NCBI GenBank assembly: GCA_007133565.1
Contig: SLMM01000168.1
Span: forward strand, 1 to 42,094
Reading direction: 5' to 3'
Source of the DNA: Bacteroidales bacterium
GTDB lineage: Bacteria > Bacteroidota > Bacteroidia > Bacteroidales > PUMT01
Length of the DNA: 42,094 nt
Position 1 is the first letter of the stretch. Each line of letters begins with the position of its first letter. This document shows positions 30,012 through 38,595 of the stretch, in pieces. The translations under genes were made by a program, and so were the position numbers. The notes beneath the pieces are model-generated. The model was given only the letters and a program-made list of their open reading frames with translations, was not told the DNA's origin and searched no databases.

Positions 30012-31190
30012 ATGCATCTGGCAGAAATCATCAGAAAAATGTCCCTTCAATACCTAGATGAAGTAATTGCTTCACGCAGGTATATTCATATGAATCCTGA
30101 ACTGTCATTCAGGGAATATGAAACTGCTGCTTTTATAATCAAAAAGCTCGAAGAGTATGGGATTGATTGCGAGATTGTTGCCGAGACCGGTGTTGTTGCC
30201 AGAATAACCGGTGAAGCAGGCAGAAGTGATAAATGTGTGGCCCTGAGGGCTGAACTGGATGCCCTGCCGGTAACCGAAGAAAATGACCTTCCCTGGAAGT
30301 CTTCCGTGCCCGGTGTGATGCATGCCTGCGGACACGATGTGCATGCTGCCTGCATGCTTGGCGCAGCAAGAATCATAAATGAAATGAAAAATGAATTTGC
30401 AGGTACGGTTATCATGCTGTTTCAACCGGGCGAGGAGGCTCTCCCCGGGGGAGCAAAAAAGATGCTTGATGCAAATGTTTTCGGCAACACACCACCATCG
30501 CTGATACTGGCACAACATGTACTGCCCGGCCTGCATGCGGGCGAAACCGGAATCAGGGGGGGTATTTATATGGCTTCGGGTGATGAAATATATATTACCC
30601 TTTCGGGGAAAGGAGGGCATGGAGCAACTCCGGACACTACTATCGATACTGTGGTTGCAATGTCACAGGTAGTTATATCGCTTCAACAGGTATCAAGCCG
30701 TTTTGCCCCTCCCAACATCCCGACCGTGCTAAGTTTCGGCAAACTAATCGCCAATGGAGCCACAAATGTCATTCCCCGGCAGGTAACCCTTGAAGGCACC
30801 TTTCGCACGATGGACGAAAATTGGAGGGCGCATGCGCATGAGATCATAAACAGGATTGCCACAAATACGGCAGCCATTCATGGTGCTTCCTGCAGCGTTG
30901 AAATAAGAAAAGGCTACCCCGTGCTGTACAATGATCCGGAAAAAACAATCCTTGTGGCCGGCCTAATGGAAGAATACCTTAAAAAAGACAAGGTGAAAGA
31001 GCTGCCAGTCAGGATGACAACTGAAGATTTTGCATGGTTTGCACAGCAATACCCTGCCGTTTTTTACAGAATTGGCACCGGCATGCCGGAAAGGCAGCTT
31101 CATGCGCCCGATTTCGACATCGACGAGCAGGCCATGCTCGCGGGGAGCGGACTACCGGTATGGCTTGCAATCTCTTATTTGCTTAGGTAA
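30012..31190 (+). CDS. M20-family amidohydrolase / carboxypeptidase
   Basis: 392 aa; RRYIHMNPELSFREYETAAFI (as RYIHMNPELSF), ALRAELDALPVTEENDLPWKS, MHACGHDVHAACMLGAA, LFQPGEEALPGGAKKML, TEDFAWFAQQ. Confidence 0.94.
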   Translation: MHLAEIIRKMSLQYLDEVIASRRYIHMNPELSFREYETAAFIIKKLEEYGIDCEIVAETGVVARITGEAGRSDKCVALRAELDALPVTEENDLPWKSSVPGVMHACGHDVHAACMLGAARIINEMKNEFAGTVIMLFQPGEEALPGGAKKMLDANVFGNTPPSLILAQHVLPGLHAGETGIRGGIYMASGDEIYITLSGKGGHGATPDTTIDTVVAMSQVVISLQQVSSRFAPPNIPTVLSFGKLIANGATNVIPRQVTLEGTFRTMDENWRAHAHEIINRIATNTAAIHGASCSVEIRKGYPVLYNDPEKTILVAGLMEEYLKKDKVKELPVRMTTEDFAWFAQQYPAVFYRIGTGMPERQLHAPDFDIDEQAMLAGSGLPVWLAISYLLR

Positions 31191-31212
31191 CCAGGGTTAG
31201 GAGGTTTTTAAT

Positions 31213-31237
31213 AAAAACTGACATTATGCAGTTTTTT
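31213..31237 (+). terminator. Possible terminator after the M20 amidohydrolase gene
   Basis: AAAAACTG-ACATTATG-CAGTTTTTT: perfect 8-bp inverted repeat ending in a T-run, 22 nt after the stop; AT-rich stem so weak. Confidence 0.4.
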
Positions 31238-31247
31238 AGTAAAATCA

Positions 31248-31277
31248 TTGTATTAATTTTACTTCATAATATATTTG
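31248..31277 (+). promoter_or_regulatory. Bacteroidota-type promoter (TTG-N19-TAnnTTTG) upstream of the ferredoxin gene
   Basis: TTG at 31248-31250 and TATATTTG at 31270-31277 match the Bacteroidetes -33/-7 consensus; ferredoxin ATG at 31324. Confidence 0.5.
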
Positions 31278-31323
31278 CATGCTGTTTTGAAGAACATAGT
31301 TAACCCAAAAACAAACAAAAAAG

Positions 31324-31491
31324 ATGGCTTACGTAATTAATGACGATTGTACCGCTTGCGGGAGCTGCATTGATGAATGTCCCGTTGAAGCAATATCAGA
31401 AGGAGATATTTATGTAATTGACCCGGAAACATGTACCGATTGCGGTGCATGCGCAGATGTTTGCCCTGTTGAGGCAATTCATCCCGAATAA
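31324..31491 (+). CDS. Small 2[4Fe-4S] ferredoxin, 55 aa
   Basis: Not in the ORF track (under 60 aa). Translation: MAYVINDDCTACGSCIDECPVEAISEGDIYVIDPETCTDCGACADVCPVEAIHPE; two CxxCxxCxxxCP motifs. Confidence 0.95.
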   Translation: MAYVINDDCTACGSCIDECPVEAISEGDIYVIDPETCTDCGACADVCPVEAIHPE

Positions 31492-31520
31492 ACGGTCAGT
31501 GATATTGCAGAATGAAAACA

Positions 31521-31547
31521 GGCTGTCCCTTAAGGTGACGGCCTTTT
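31521..31547 (+). terminator. Probable intrinsic terminator after the ferredoxin gene (possibly bidirectional with fhs)
   Basis: GGCTGTC-CCTTAAGGT-GACGGCC (7 bp with one G.U) followed by TTTT and preceded by AAAACA; lies between convergent genes. Confidence 0.5.
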
Positions 31548-31581
31548 ACTTTTATATCATCCAGGTCATATCCGGGCCTGA

Positions 31582-33252
31582 TCATAGCAAGCCCGTAATA
31601 TTTCCATCCTCATCAACATCTATACCCTCAGCCGCTGGTGTAGCCGGGAGACCCGGCATTCTCATTATATCTCCGGTAATCGGTATTACAAATCCGGCTC
31701 CCGCTGCCACTTCTATCTCCCGAACAGTTACTATGAAGTCTTTCGGCCTTCCAAGCAGCTCGGGGTTATCTGACAGCGATTTTTGTGTCTTGGCAATACA
31801 TACAGGAAGTTTGTCAAGGCCCAGTTGTTCAATCTTTTTCAGATCAGCTCTTGCCCTGCGGGTAAAATCGACGGCATTGGCACCGTAAATCTTCCTGGCT
31901 ACAGTTTCCACCTTTTTGGGAATATCCCAGTTCCAGTCATACATCGGCCTGAACCTGTTCCTGCAGTTATCGGCTGTTTTCGCAACAACATTAGCAAGCT
32001 CTTCGGCTCCGCCGCCACCTTTTGACCAGACATCGGCAACCACTGCCTCAACACCAAGGTCATCGCAATGTTCCTGTATAATTTTTATCTCATCACCCGA
32101 ATCACTTTCGAACCTGTTTATCGCCACCACTGCACATATTCCGAATTCACTTATGTTTTCAATATGTTTGGTAAGGTTGGGCAATCCTTTTCTCAGCGCA
32201 TCAGTGTCAGGCTCCCTGATCCTGTCAGGGTCAGCTCCGCCATGATATTTCAGCGCCCTGGCCGTCGCCACCAGCACCACTGCCTTGGGTGACAACCCCG
32301 AATAACCGCATTTTATGTCAAAAAACTTTTCTGCACCAAGGTCAAATCCAAATCCTGCTTCCGTCACAACATAATCTGACAACGACAAACCCATGCGGGT
32401 GGCGATAACCGAGTTGGTGCCCTGTGCAATATTTGCAAAAGGTCCGCCGTGAATTATTGCCGGGGTGTTCCCGGTGGTTTGGACAAGGTTCGGCTTTATT
32501 GCATCCTTCAGCAGTGCAGCCATTGCACCGTGAGCTTTCAGGTCACGGGCAAAAACAGGCTTCCTGTCATGGGTGAACCCTATAAATATGTTGCCCAGCT
32601 TCTTTTTCAGGTCCTGCAGGTCATCTGCAAGACAAAGAGCTGCCATTATCTCCGAGGCGGCAGTTATATTGAAACCGCCTTCACGGGGCACACCGCTCAT
32701 AGTACCGCCCAGTCCAACTATGACGTTCCGCAGAGACCTGTCATTCATATCCATCACCCTTTTCCAGAGTACAGTGCGGGGATCAATTCCGAGACTTCGG
32801 GTTTTGCTTTGTATATTGTTGTCAATCAAAGCTGAAAGCAGGTTGTTTGCCTTTTCAATTGCACTGAAATCGCCCGTGAAATGAAGGTTTATATCCTCCA
32901 TGGGCAATACCTGAGAATAACCTCCTCCGGCAGCGCCGCCCTTTATCCCGAATACCGGCCCGAGCGAAGGTTCCCGTAACACAACTGTGCTCTTTTTGCC
33001 TATCCTGTTAAGCCCCAGGGAGAGACCTATCGAGACTGTTGTTTTGCCTTCACCCGCCGGAGTGGGTGAAATGGCGCTGACAAGTATCAGGGTACTCTTG
33101 TCATACTTGTCAGAGTCAATATATTTGAGCGGAATCTTTGCCTTATACTTTCCGAAAAGTTCAATATCATCTTCATCAATACCTATTGAGGCAGCAATTT
33201 CAGATATATGCTTCATCTTAATGCTGCGGGCAATTTCAATATCGGTCTTCAT
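31582..33252 (-). CDS. fhs: Formate--tetrahydrofolate ligase
   Basis: ISPTPAGEGKTTVSIGLSLGLNRIGK; REPSLGPVFGIKGGAAGGGYSQVLPMEDINLHFTGDFSAI; start MKTDIEIA at 33252 preferred over 33261. Confidence 0.97.
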   Translation of the reverse strand: MKTDIEIARSIKMKHISEIAASIGIDEDDIELFGKYKAKIPLKYIDSDKYDKSTLILVSAISPTPAGEGKTTVSIGLSLGLNRIGKKSTVVLREPSLGPVFGIKGGAAGGGYSQVLPMEDINLHFTGDFSAIEKANNLLSALIDNNIQSKTRSLGIDPRTVLWKRVMDMNDRSLRNVIVGLGGTMSGVPREGGFNITAASEIMAALCLADDLQDLKKKLGNIFIGFTHDRKPVFARDLKAHGAMAALLKDAIKPNLVQTTGNTPAIIHGGPFANIAQGTNSVIATRMGLSLSDYVVTEAGFGFDLGAEKFFDIKCGYSGLSPKAVVLVATARALKYHGGADPDRIREPDTDALRKGLPNLTKHIENISEFGICAVVAINRFESDSGDEIKIIQEHCDDLGVEAVVADVWSKGGGGAEELANVVAKTADNCRNRFRPMYDWNWDIPKKVETVARKIYGANAVDFTRRARADLKKIEQLGLDKLPVCIAKTQKSLSDNPELLGRPKDFIVTVREIEVAAGAGFVIPITGDIMRMPGLPATPAAEGIDVDEDGNITGLL

Positions 33253-33324
33253 AAGTAACAATTTAAAATAACTTTTCTGTTTTGTTTGATCGTGCCATGA
33301 TTATCTTCGGGTCACCTGCAACTT

Positions 33325-34380
33325 TCAGGGCCGGTACCTTGCCTGGTTGAGAATTTTCTGGTAATCATTATCTGCCATCAATTCTCCGAGTGTTACATTT
33401 CTGTGACGGTTCATATAAGAAGAGACAATCTGCCAGCCCAGCCAGATGGCAGCCGTACCGGGTGAATCACTGGTAAACTCCCTGGTAAAGGGGGCGGGAT
33501 TGACAAATCTTCCGATGGTTCTTGCATCGGTCGAAAACAATAACCTATTCTCCACCAGATATGTCCACATCAGGTCTTCGTTTTTCCTGCACCATTCCAG
33601 TTGTCTTGCCGTGAACCCGGTTTTCAGGGTGTCATGCTGATCAGGCAATACAGCATCTGTAAAATATAATAATTTCCCGTGGTGGATGATATGACTTAAA
33701 AGATTATCCTCAGTGTTGTCAAATTCAAACTCCATCATTGCCCAGGCCATCATAACGTCCGACACTATTTTTCCCGGGTGCATATTCCGCCTCTGGTACA
33801 TCGGCAAATGAAGCTGGGAGTAGAAAAAGTGGTCAGCTCCCAGGTATTTGTCCAGTCCGATACCTATTATCCCTTCTGAGGTAACAACCGACTGGTTAAA
33901 TCCTGAGAGGTATGTATATATCCTTGGAGCCTCATAATCAGGAAAATAATAAAGAAAATGTCTGAACGCATTCTCCAGATCATTTTCAAGCCATGACAGA
34001 TCGCCGAAAATGCTATCAACCTCGGTGCGAATCCGGTATATGTCCATATCTGTCAGAAACCTGTGAAGATGTTCAGGATAGGCCGGTGAGGAGGGACTCC
34101 CGATACGTATTATCAGATGATTGAAAATGTCAAAAAATTCGCCGTACTTCTGCTCAAGAATTTTAGCCTGAACCGGTATGCTGTCAATATCAACATCAAT
34201 CTCAAACAGGTCCACCTCAAGCCGCCTGATCGCAATTCCCGCGTCAATATTCCCTATGTCGGCCCCGGGCCTGGTATCCGAACAACCCGTTATCAGAAAA
34301 ACCAAAGCAATATATATGCCCGTCTTTTTTAAACCCCTTTTGCTGAATGTGCCGCAACAAAATGTTTGCTGTATTCCCAT
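33325..34380 (-). CDS. gldB: Gliding motility lipoprotein GldB family
   Basis: 351 aa; lipobox FLITGC; YPEHLHRFLTDMDIYRIRTEVDSIFGD, YYFPDYEAPRIYTYLSGFNQSVVTSEGIIGIGLDKYLG, IVSDVMMAWAMMEFEF. Confidence 0.88.
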   Translation of the reverse strand: MGIQQTFCCGTFSKRGLKKTGIYIALVFLITGCSDTRPGADIGNIDAGIAIRRLEVDLFEIDVDIDSIPVQAKILEQKYGEFFDIFNHLIIRIGSPSSPAYPEHLHRFLTDMDIYRIRTEVDSIFGDLSWLENDLENAFRHFLYYFPDYEAPRIYTYLSGFNQSVVTSEGIIGIGLDKYLGADHFFYSQLHLPMYQRRNMHPGKIVSDVMMAWAMMEFEFDNTEDNLLSHIIHHGKLLYFTDAVLPDQHDTLKTGFTARQLEWCRKNEDLMWTYLVENRLLFSTDARTIGRFVNPAPFTREFTSDSPGTAAIWLGWQIVSSYMNRHRNVTLGELMADNDYQKILNQARYRP

Positions 34381-34462
34381 ATGCCCTGAGTTATCACTGA
34401 TTAGTATAAATACACTGATATGGATTATCCCCGATTATGATTTATCGAAAGATTTTTTTGGT

Positions 34463-34470
34463 TAAATTTG
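34463..34470 (+). promoter_or_regulatory. Possible -7 element (TAAATTTG) upstream of the PorT-like gene
   Basis: Matches TAnnTTTG in the gldB/PorT-like divergent intergenic region; no clear -33 TTTG. Confidence 0.35.
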
Positions 34471-34620
34471 TGTCTGTACCCTTTACCGTTTAATAATGTA
34501 TTATTAAAGATGTAAAGATAAAATTTTGTTTATTCCCTGCATTCCCGAAATGACGAATCAACTATCCAATAAGGTTCTTCTGGACGGATGCCGGTATTTC
34601 ACCCGATAATCACTGACATA

Positions 34621-35274
34621 ATGAGATTTTACCTGTTCACTACGCTCCTTTTTGCAGCAAGTTTAATTACTGAAGCACAGGGGGTTCGCTTCTCTGTTTT
34701 TGCAGATCCACAGATTGCCTGGCTGAGTCCTGAAACACGCAATGCCGATTTTGCCGGGGTAAGGGGAGGAATTGATGCCGGATTTGAAATGGATAATTTT
34801 TTCAGCAGCAACTATGCCTTCTCAACCGGACTTTCAATAAACACCACCGGTGGCAAATTGAAGTTCAATGAGCCTGTCCCTTTACGGTTCAAAGGCTCTA
34901 CCGATACTATCGCACCCGGACAGGTTGTTACCTACAGGCTGCAGTATGCCAATCTGCCGATTGGACTCAAATTCACAACCAGGGAGATCGGATATACCAC
35001 AGTATTTGCAAAGATTGGCATGGGCGGCCATTTCAGGTTAAGGTCACGTGCTGATATATATGCCCGCGGCATTGAAAAGGAAAGCATCACCGATGAGATT
35101 GAACTATTCAATTTCTCCTACCATTTTGGTGCCGGGATCCATTACTCACTTGGCGGACAGACGGCGGTTATGGCCGGATTTGAATACCGGCACAGGTTTA
35201 TTGACATCGCTTCAGGGTCAGAATACAAAGCCCTGCTTAACACCATATCCATGAAATTAGGCCTGCTTTTCTAA
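34621..35274 (+). CDS. PorT-family outer membrane beta-barrel protein
   Basis: Signal peptide MRFYLFTTLLFAASLITEAQG at 34621; amphipathic strands (YTTVFAKIGMGGHFRLRS, AVMAGFEYRHRFIDIASG) ending in MKLGLLF. Confidence 0.78.
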   Translation: MRFYLFTTLLFAASLITEAQGVRFSVFADPQIAWLSPETRNADFAGVRGGIDAGFEMDNFFSSNYAFSTGLSINTTGGKLKFNEPVPLRFKGSTDTIAPGQVVTYRLQYANLPIGLKFTTREIGYTTVFAKIGMGGHFRLRSRADIYARGIEKESITDEIELFNFSYHFGAGIHYSLGGQTAVMAGFEYRHRFIDIASGSEYKALLNTISMKLGLLF

Positions 35275-35325
35275 AATCATGGCCATATAATGAATTATCT
35301 TCTATAACTATAAAAACCAATCAGT

Positions 35326-36981
35326 ATGAAGATCGCCCTTGCACAGATCAACCTGCATGTTGGAAACATCAACGAGAACACCACAAAGATCGTTTTCTGC
35401 ATCAAAAAAGCACAACAGTATAATGCAGATCTTCTAATATTACCTGAGCTGACGGTGTGCGGATACCCTCCCCATGACATGCTTGACTATGGCGATTTTG
35501 TTTCGAGATGTCAGGAAGCAGTTGAAAGAATAGCCAGAATATGCACTGACATCGCGGTAATCATAGGGTCTCCGTCACTCAACCCCAACGATGCTGGGAA
35601 GAGGCTTTTCAATTCCGCTTATTTTCTTTACGGCGGAAAAATAGAAAGCGTTCAACACAAAACCCTGTTGCCCGATTATGACGTTTTTGATGAATACAGG
35701 TATTTCGAGCCTAATACAACTTTTAATGTTGTTGAGTATAAAGGGAAGCGGATTGCATTAACCATTTGCGAAGATCTTTGGAACGATCATAACTTCGGAA
35801 ACCGGCAGGCCGGCACAAAGCTCTATACCACAAGACCAATGGACATGCTGATAGAACAAAACCCCGATTTTATAGTGAATATATCGGCATCTCCGTTTTC
35901 CTTCTCAGGAATCGGCGAGAAAAAGGATGTTTTCACCAATATCTCAAAAAAATATGGGATTCCTCTTTTTATGGTCAACCAGGTAGGAGCCAACACCGAC
36001 CTAATTTTCGAGGGGGGCTCCCTGGTCGTAAACCAAAAGGGCGAATTGTTTGACAGGGTTTCATGGTTCGAAGAAGATTTCCAGGTTTATGAACTGGATG
36101 AGGTATTGAAAACGCCGGCACATGTGTCAGATTATACTCAGACAGGAATAATGGAAATGGTGTTCCGTGCCCTGGTTCTTGGTATAAGGGACTTCTTTAA
36201 CAAGTCAGGGTTTTCGCATGCACTGGTCGGATTGTCGGGGGGACTTGATTCGGCGGTTACAGCTGTACTGGCCGCCGAAGCACTCGGACATGAAAATGTG
36301 CATGCCCTGTTTCTGCCGTCACGTCATACTGCACCCATATCAGAAGAGGATGCAAGGAAGCTTGCCGGGAATATCAATATTCCATATAGCCAGATAAACA
36401 TTGAGCCGGCTGCAGAACTGTTTGGCAAATCGCTGAAACCATTATTTGAGGATCTGCCGGAAGATACGACCGAAGAAAATATCCAGGCGCGGATAAGGGG
36501 GACAATCCTTATGGCCATCTCCAATAAATTCGGGTTTCTTATGCTGAGCACATCCAATAAGAGTGAAACTGCAGTGGGATACAGCACCCTTTATGGCGAC
36601 ATGAACGGTGCTCTCTCAGTCCTTGGCGACATGTATAAAACCCAGATCTACGAACTTGCAGAATATATAAACAGGAATGAAAAGATAATACCGGAACGCA
36701 TAATTAACAGGCCACCAAGCGCAGAGCTGAAAGATAACCAGAAAGATACCGACACATTGCCCGATTATGAAATACTGGACAAGATCCTCTTCAGGTATAT
36801 CGAACAGCATAAGCACATTAATGAAATTGAAGAAGAGGGATTTGACAGGGATCTTGTTGAAAGGGTAGTCAGAATGGTTAACCAGTCTGAATATAAAAGA
36901 TACCAGGCACCTCCCGTATTACGTATAAGCAGAAAGGCGTTTGGCTTTGGAAGAAGAATGCCCCTGGTAGCCAAGTTCTGA
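35326..36981 (+). CDS. nadE: Glutamine-dependent NAD+ synthetase
   Basis: 551 aa; N-terminal nitrilase-type amidase (LILPELTVCGYPPHDML, LTICEDLWND) plus synthetase GLSGGLDSAVTAVLAAEALG, STSNKSETAVGYSTLYGDMNGA. Confidence 0.96.
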   Translation: MKIALAQINLHVGNINENTTKIVFCIKKAQQYNADLLILPELTVCGYPPHDMLDYGDFVSRCQEAVERIARICTDIAVIIGSPSLNPNDAGKRLFNSAYFLYGGKIESVQHKTLLPDYDVFDEYRYFEPNTTFNVVEYKGKRIALTICEDLWNDHNFGNRQAGTKLYTTRPMDMLIEQNPDFIVNISASPFSFSGIGEKKDVFTNISKKYGIPLFMVNQVGANTDLIFEGGSLVVNQKGELFDRVSWFEEDFQVYELDEVLKTPAHVSDYTQTGIMEMVFRALVLGIRDFFNKSGFSHALVGLSGGLDSAVTAVLAAEALGHENVHALFLPSRHTAPISEEDARKLAGNINIPYSQINIEPAAELFGKSLKPLFEDLPEDTTEENIQARIRGTILMAISNKFGFLMLSTSNKSETAVGYSTLYGDMNGALSVLGDMYKTQIYELAEYINRNEKIIPERIINRPPSAELKDNQKDTDTLPDYEILDKILFRYIEQHKHINEIEEEGFDRDLVERVVRMVNQSEYKRYQAPPVLRISRKAFGFGRRMPLVAKF

Positions 36982-37046
36982 TACTCCCGGCAGACAAATC
37001 AGAACCAGGTTATATTTATTGGTTTTTAAATATATCAGGCTTTGAT

Positions 37047-37054
37047 TACATTTG
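37047..37054 (+). promoter_or_regulatory. Possible -7 element (TACATTTG) upstream of the Crp/Fnr regulator
   Basis: Matches TAnnTTTG; very close to the annotated ATG 37062, which may favour the ATG at 37080 as start. Confidence 0.35.
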
Positions 37055-37061
37055 CATAATC

Positions 37062-37775
37062 ATGTCTAATATTTTCAGCATGGACAATAATATCTGTGAG
37101 CATTGCATAAATAATGAGAATTCCATCTTCTTTAGCCTTGACATCAGGGAGAAAGAAATACTCTCTGAAAGGCATACCTGCCTTCATATAAAAAAGGGAG
37201 AGACTATTTACAGGGAGGGGGAGAAACCTAACGGACTTATATGCCTTTCGGCCGGAAAGGTAAAAATCTATAAGGAGGGAATAGGCGGAAGGGAACAGAT
37301 AGTCAGAATGGCAAAGCCTGTTGGCTTTATCGGCTACAGGGCACTTTTTGCTGAAGAAAACTATATGGCTACAGCTCTTGCAATAGAAGATTCCACCATA
37401 TGTATAATTAACAGGGATAGCCTGTTCAGGGTACTGAACACCAACTCATACCTGTCTCTCAGCATCATAAAATCATTTGCCACAGAGCTTGGTTTTTCAA
37501 ACAGCCGGACCGTTACGCTCACACAGAAGCATATCAGGGGAAGGCTGGCAGAGTCCCTGCTTTTTCTCAAGGATACCTACGGACTTGAACAGGATAACCA
37601 GACTATCAAGGTATACCTGTCAAGAGAAGATATTGCAAACCTTTCCAACATGACAACTTCCAACGCTATACGCACACTTTCAAACTTTGCCTCTGAGAAA
37701 GTAATTGCAATAGAAGGCCGAAAAATAAGAATTCTTGACCTTGACAGGCTTGAGAAGATAAGTGAGCACGGATAA
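37062..37775 (+). CDS. Crp/Fnr-family transcriptional regulator
   Basis: 237 aa; cNMP-binding-like domain (KKGETIYREGEKPNGLICLSAGKVKIYKEGIGGREQIVR) and HTH YLSREDIANLSNMTTSNAIRTLSNFASEKVIAIEGRKIRILD. A second in-frame ATG lies at 37080. Confidence 0.94.
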   Translation: MSNIFSMDNNICEHCINNENSIFFSLDIREKEILSERHTCLHIKKGETIYREGEKPNGLICLSAGKVKIYKEGIGGREQIVRMAKPVGFIGYRALFAEENYMATALAIEDSTICIINRDSLFRVLNTNSYLSLSIIKSFATELGFSNSRTVTLTQKHIRGRLAESLLFLKDTYGLEQDNQTIKVYLSREDIANLSNMTTSNAIRTLSNFASEKVIAIEGRKIRILDLDRLEKISEHG

Positions 37776-38549
37776 TCATACCCTGCTGCCCCTGCCATTA
37801 TTTCGGTGCAACTGTTTTAACTTTACATACTTCAGGAATGACTCAAAAGAGACTACCGAGCTCATTACGAGTCCGTTGAAGCCGTCAAGAAATCCCCTTC
37901 TGATAATAAACTCACGAAAAAACCTCCATAAAGGGTGGACAACAATTTTTATGTAGCCGGCTCTGATACCCCTCTCATAATAAGCCAATGATGCAATATC
38001 CGTGAACCTGTTTACCTGTGCCACATGTTCAGAAACGGTAGCGTAAGAATAATGCTGAATATCACCCCTAAGGAATGAAACTTTTGACCCTTTATCCATC
38101 AATACCTTATCATGAGGGTTAGTGCCTCCGAACCTGCCTTTGGTTTTGTCCCACAAGCGCAGTTTCCTGTCCGGGTACCTGCTGGTATATCTCATCCATC
38201 TGCCGCAATAATTGTTCAGCCGGTTAAAATAATAACCGTCATATCTCCAGTTATTCTTGACTTCGACGATCGATCTCTCAAGTTCGGGTGAGAGCGCCTC
38301 ATCGGCATCAAGTGAGAGAACCACCGGGCAACCGGCCAGTGAAAGTGCCAGGTTCTTCTGTTCGATATACCCCCTGAAGTCAGACTGAACGAACCTGACG
38401 TTGTAATTGCTGCAAATTTCTGCAGTTTTATCAGTTGAAAAAGAATCAACTACTATTATTTCGTCAGCGACCTTTTTGACCGATTCAAGGCATCGCCCGA
38501 TATTATTCTCCTCATTAAAAGTAATTATTACAGCAGAGATTTCCGGCAT
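37776..38549 (-). CDS. Family 2 glycosyltransferase (KdtX/WaaE-like)
   Basis: MPEISAVIITFNEENNIGRCLESVKKVADEIIVVDSFSTDKTAEICSNYNVRFVQSDFRGYIEQKNLAL...VLSLDADEALS. ATG at 38549 preferred over TTG at 38555. Confidence 0.92.
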   Translation of the reverse strand: MPEISAVIITFNEENNIGRCLESVKKVADEIIVVDSFSTDKTAEICSNYNVRFVQSDFRGYIEQKNLALSLAGCPVVLSLDADEALSPELERSIVEVKNNWRYDGYYFNRLNNYCGRWMRYTSRYPDRKLRLWDKTKGRFGGTNPHDKVLMDKGSKVSFLRGDIQHYSYATVSEHVAQVNRFTDIASLAYYERGIRAGYIKIVVHPLWRFFREFIIRRGFLDGFNGLVMSSVVSFESFLKYVKLKQLHRNNGRGSRV

Positions 38550-38595
38550 GATCAATATTGACTTTTTATGACAAACAACAGCAATCCAGACAACA

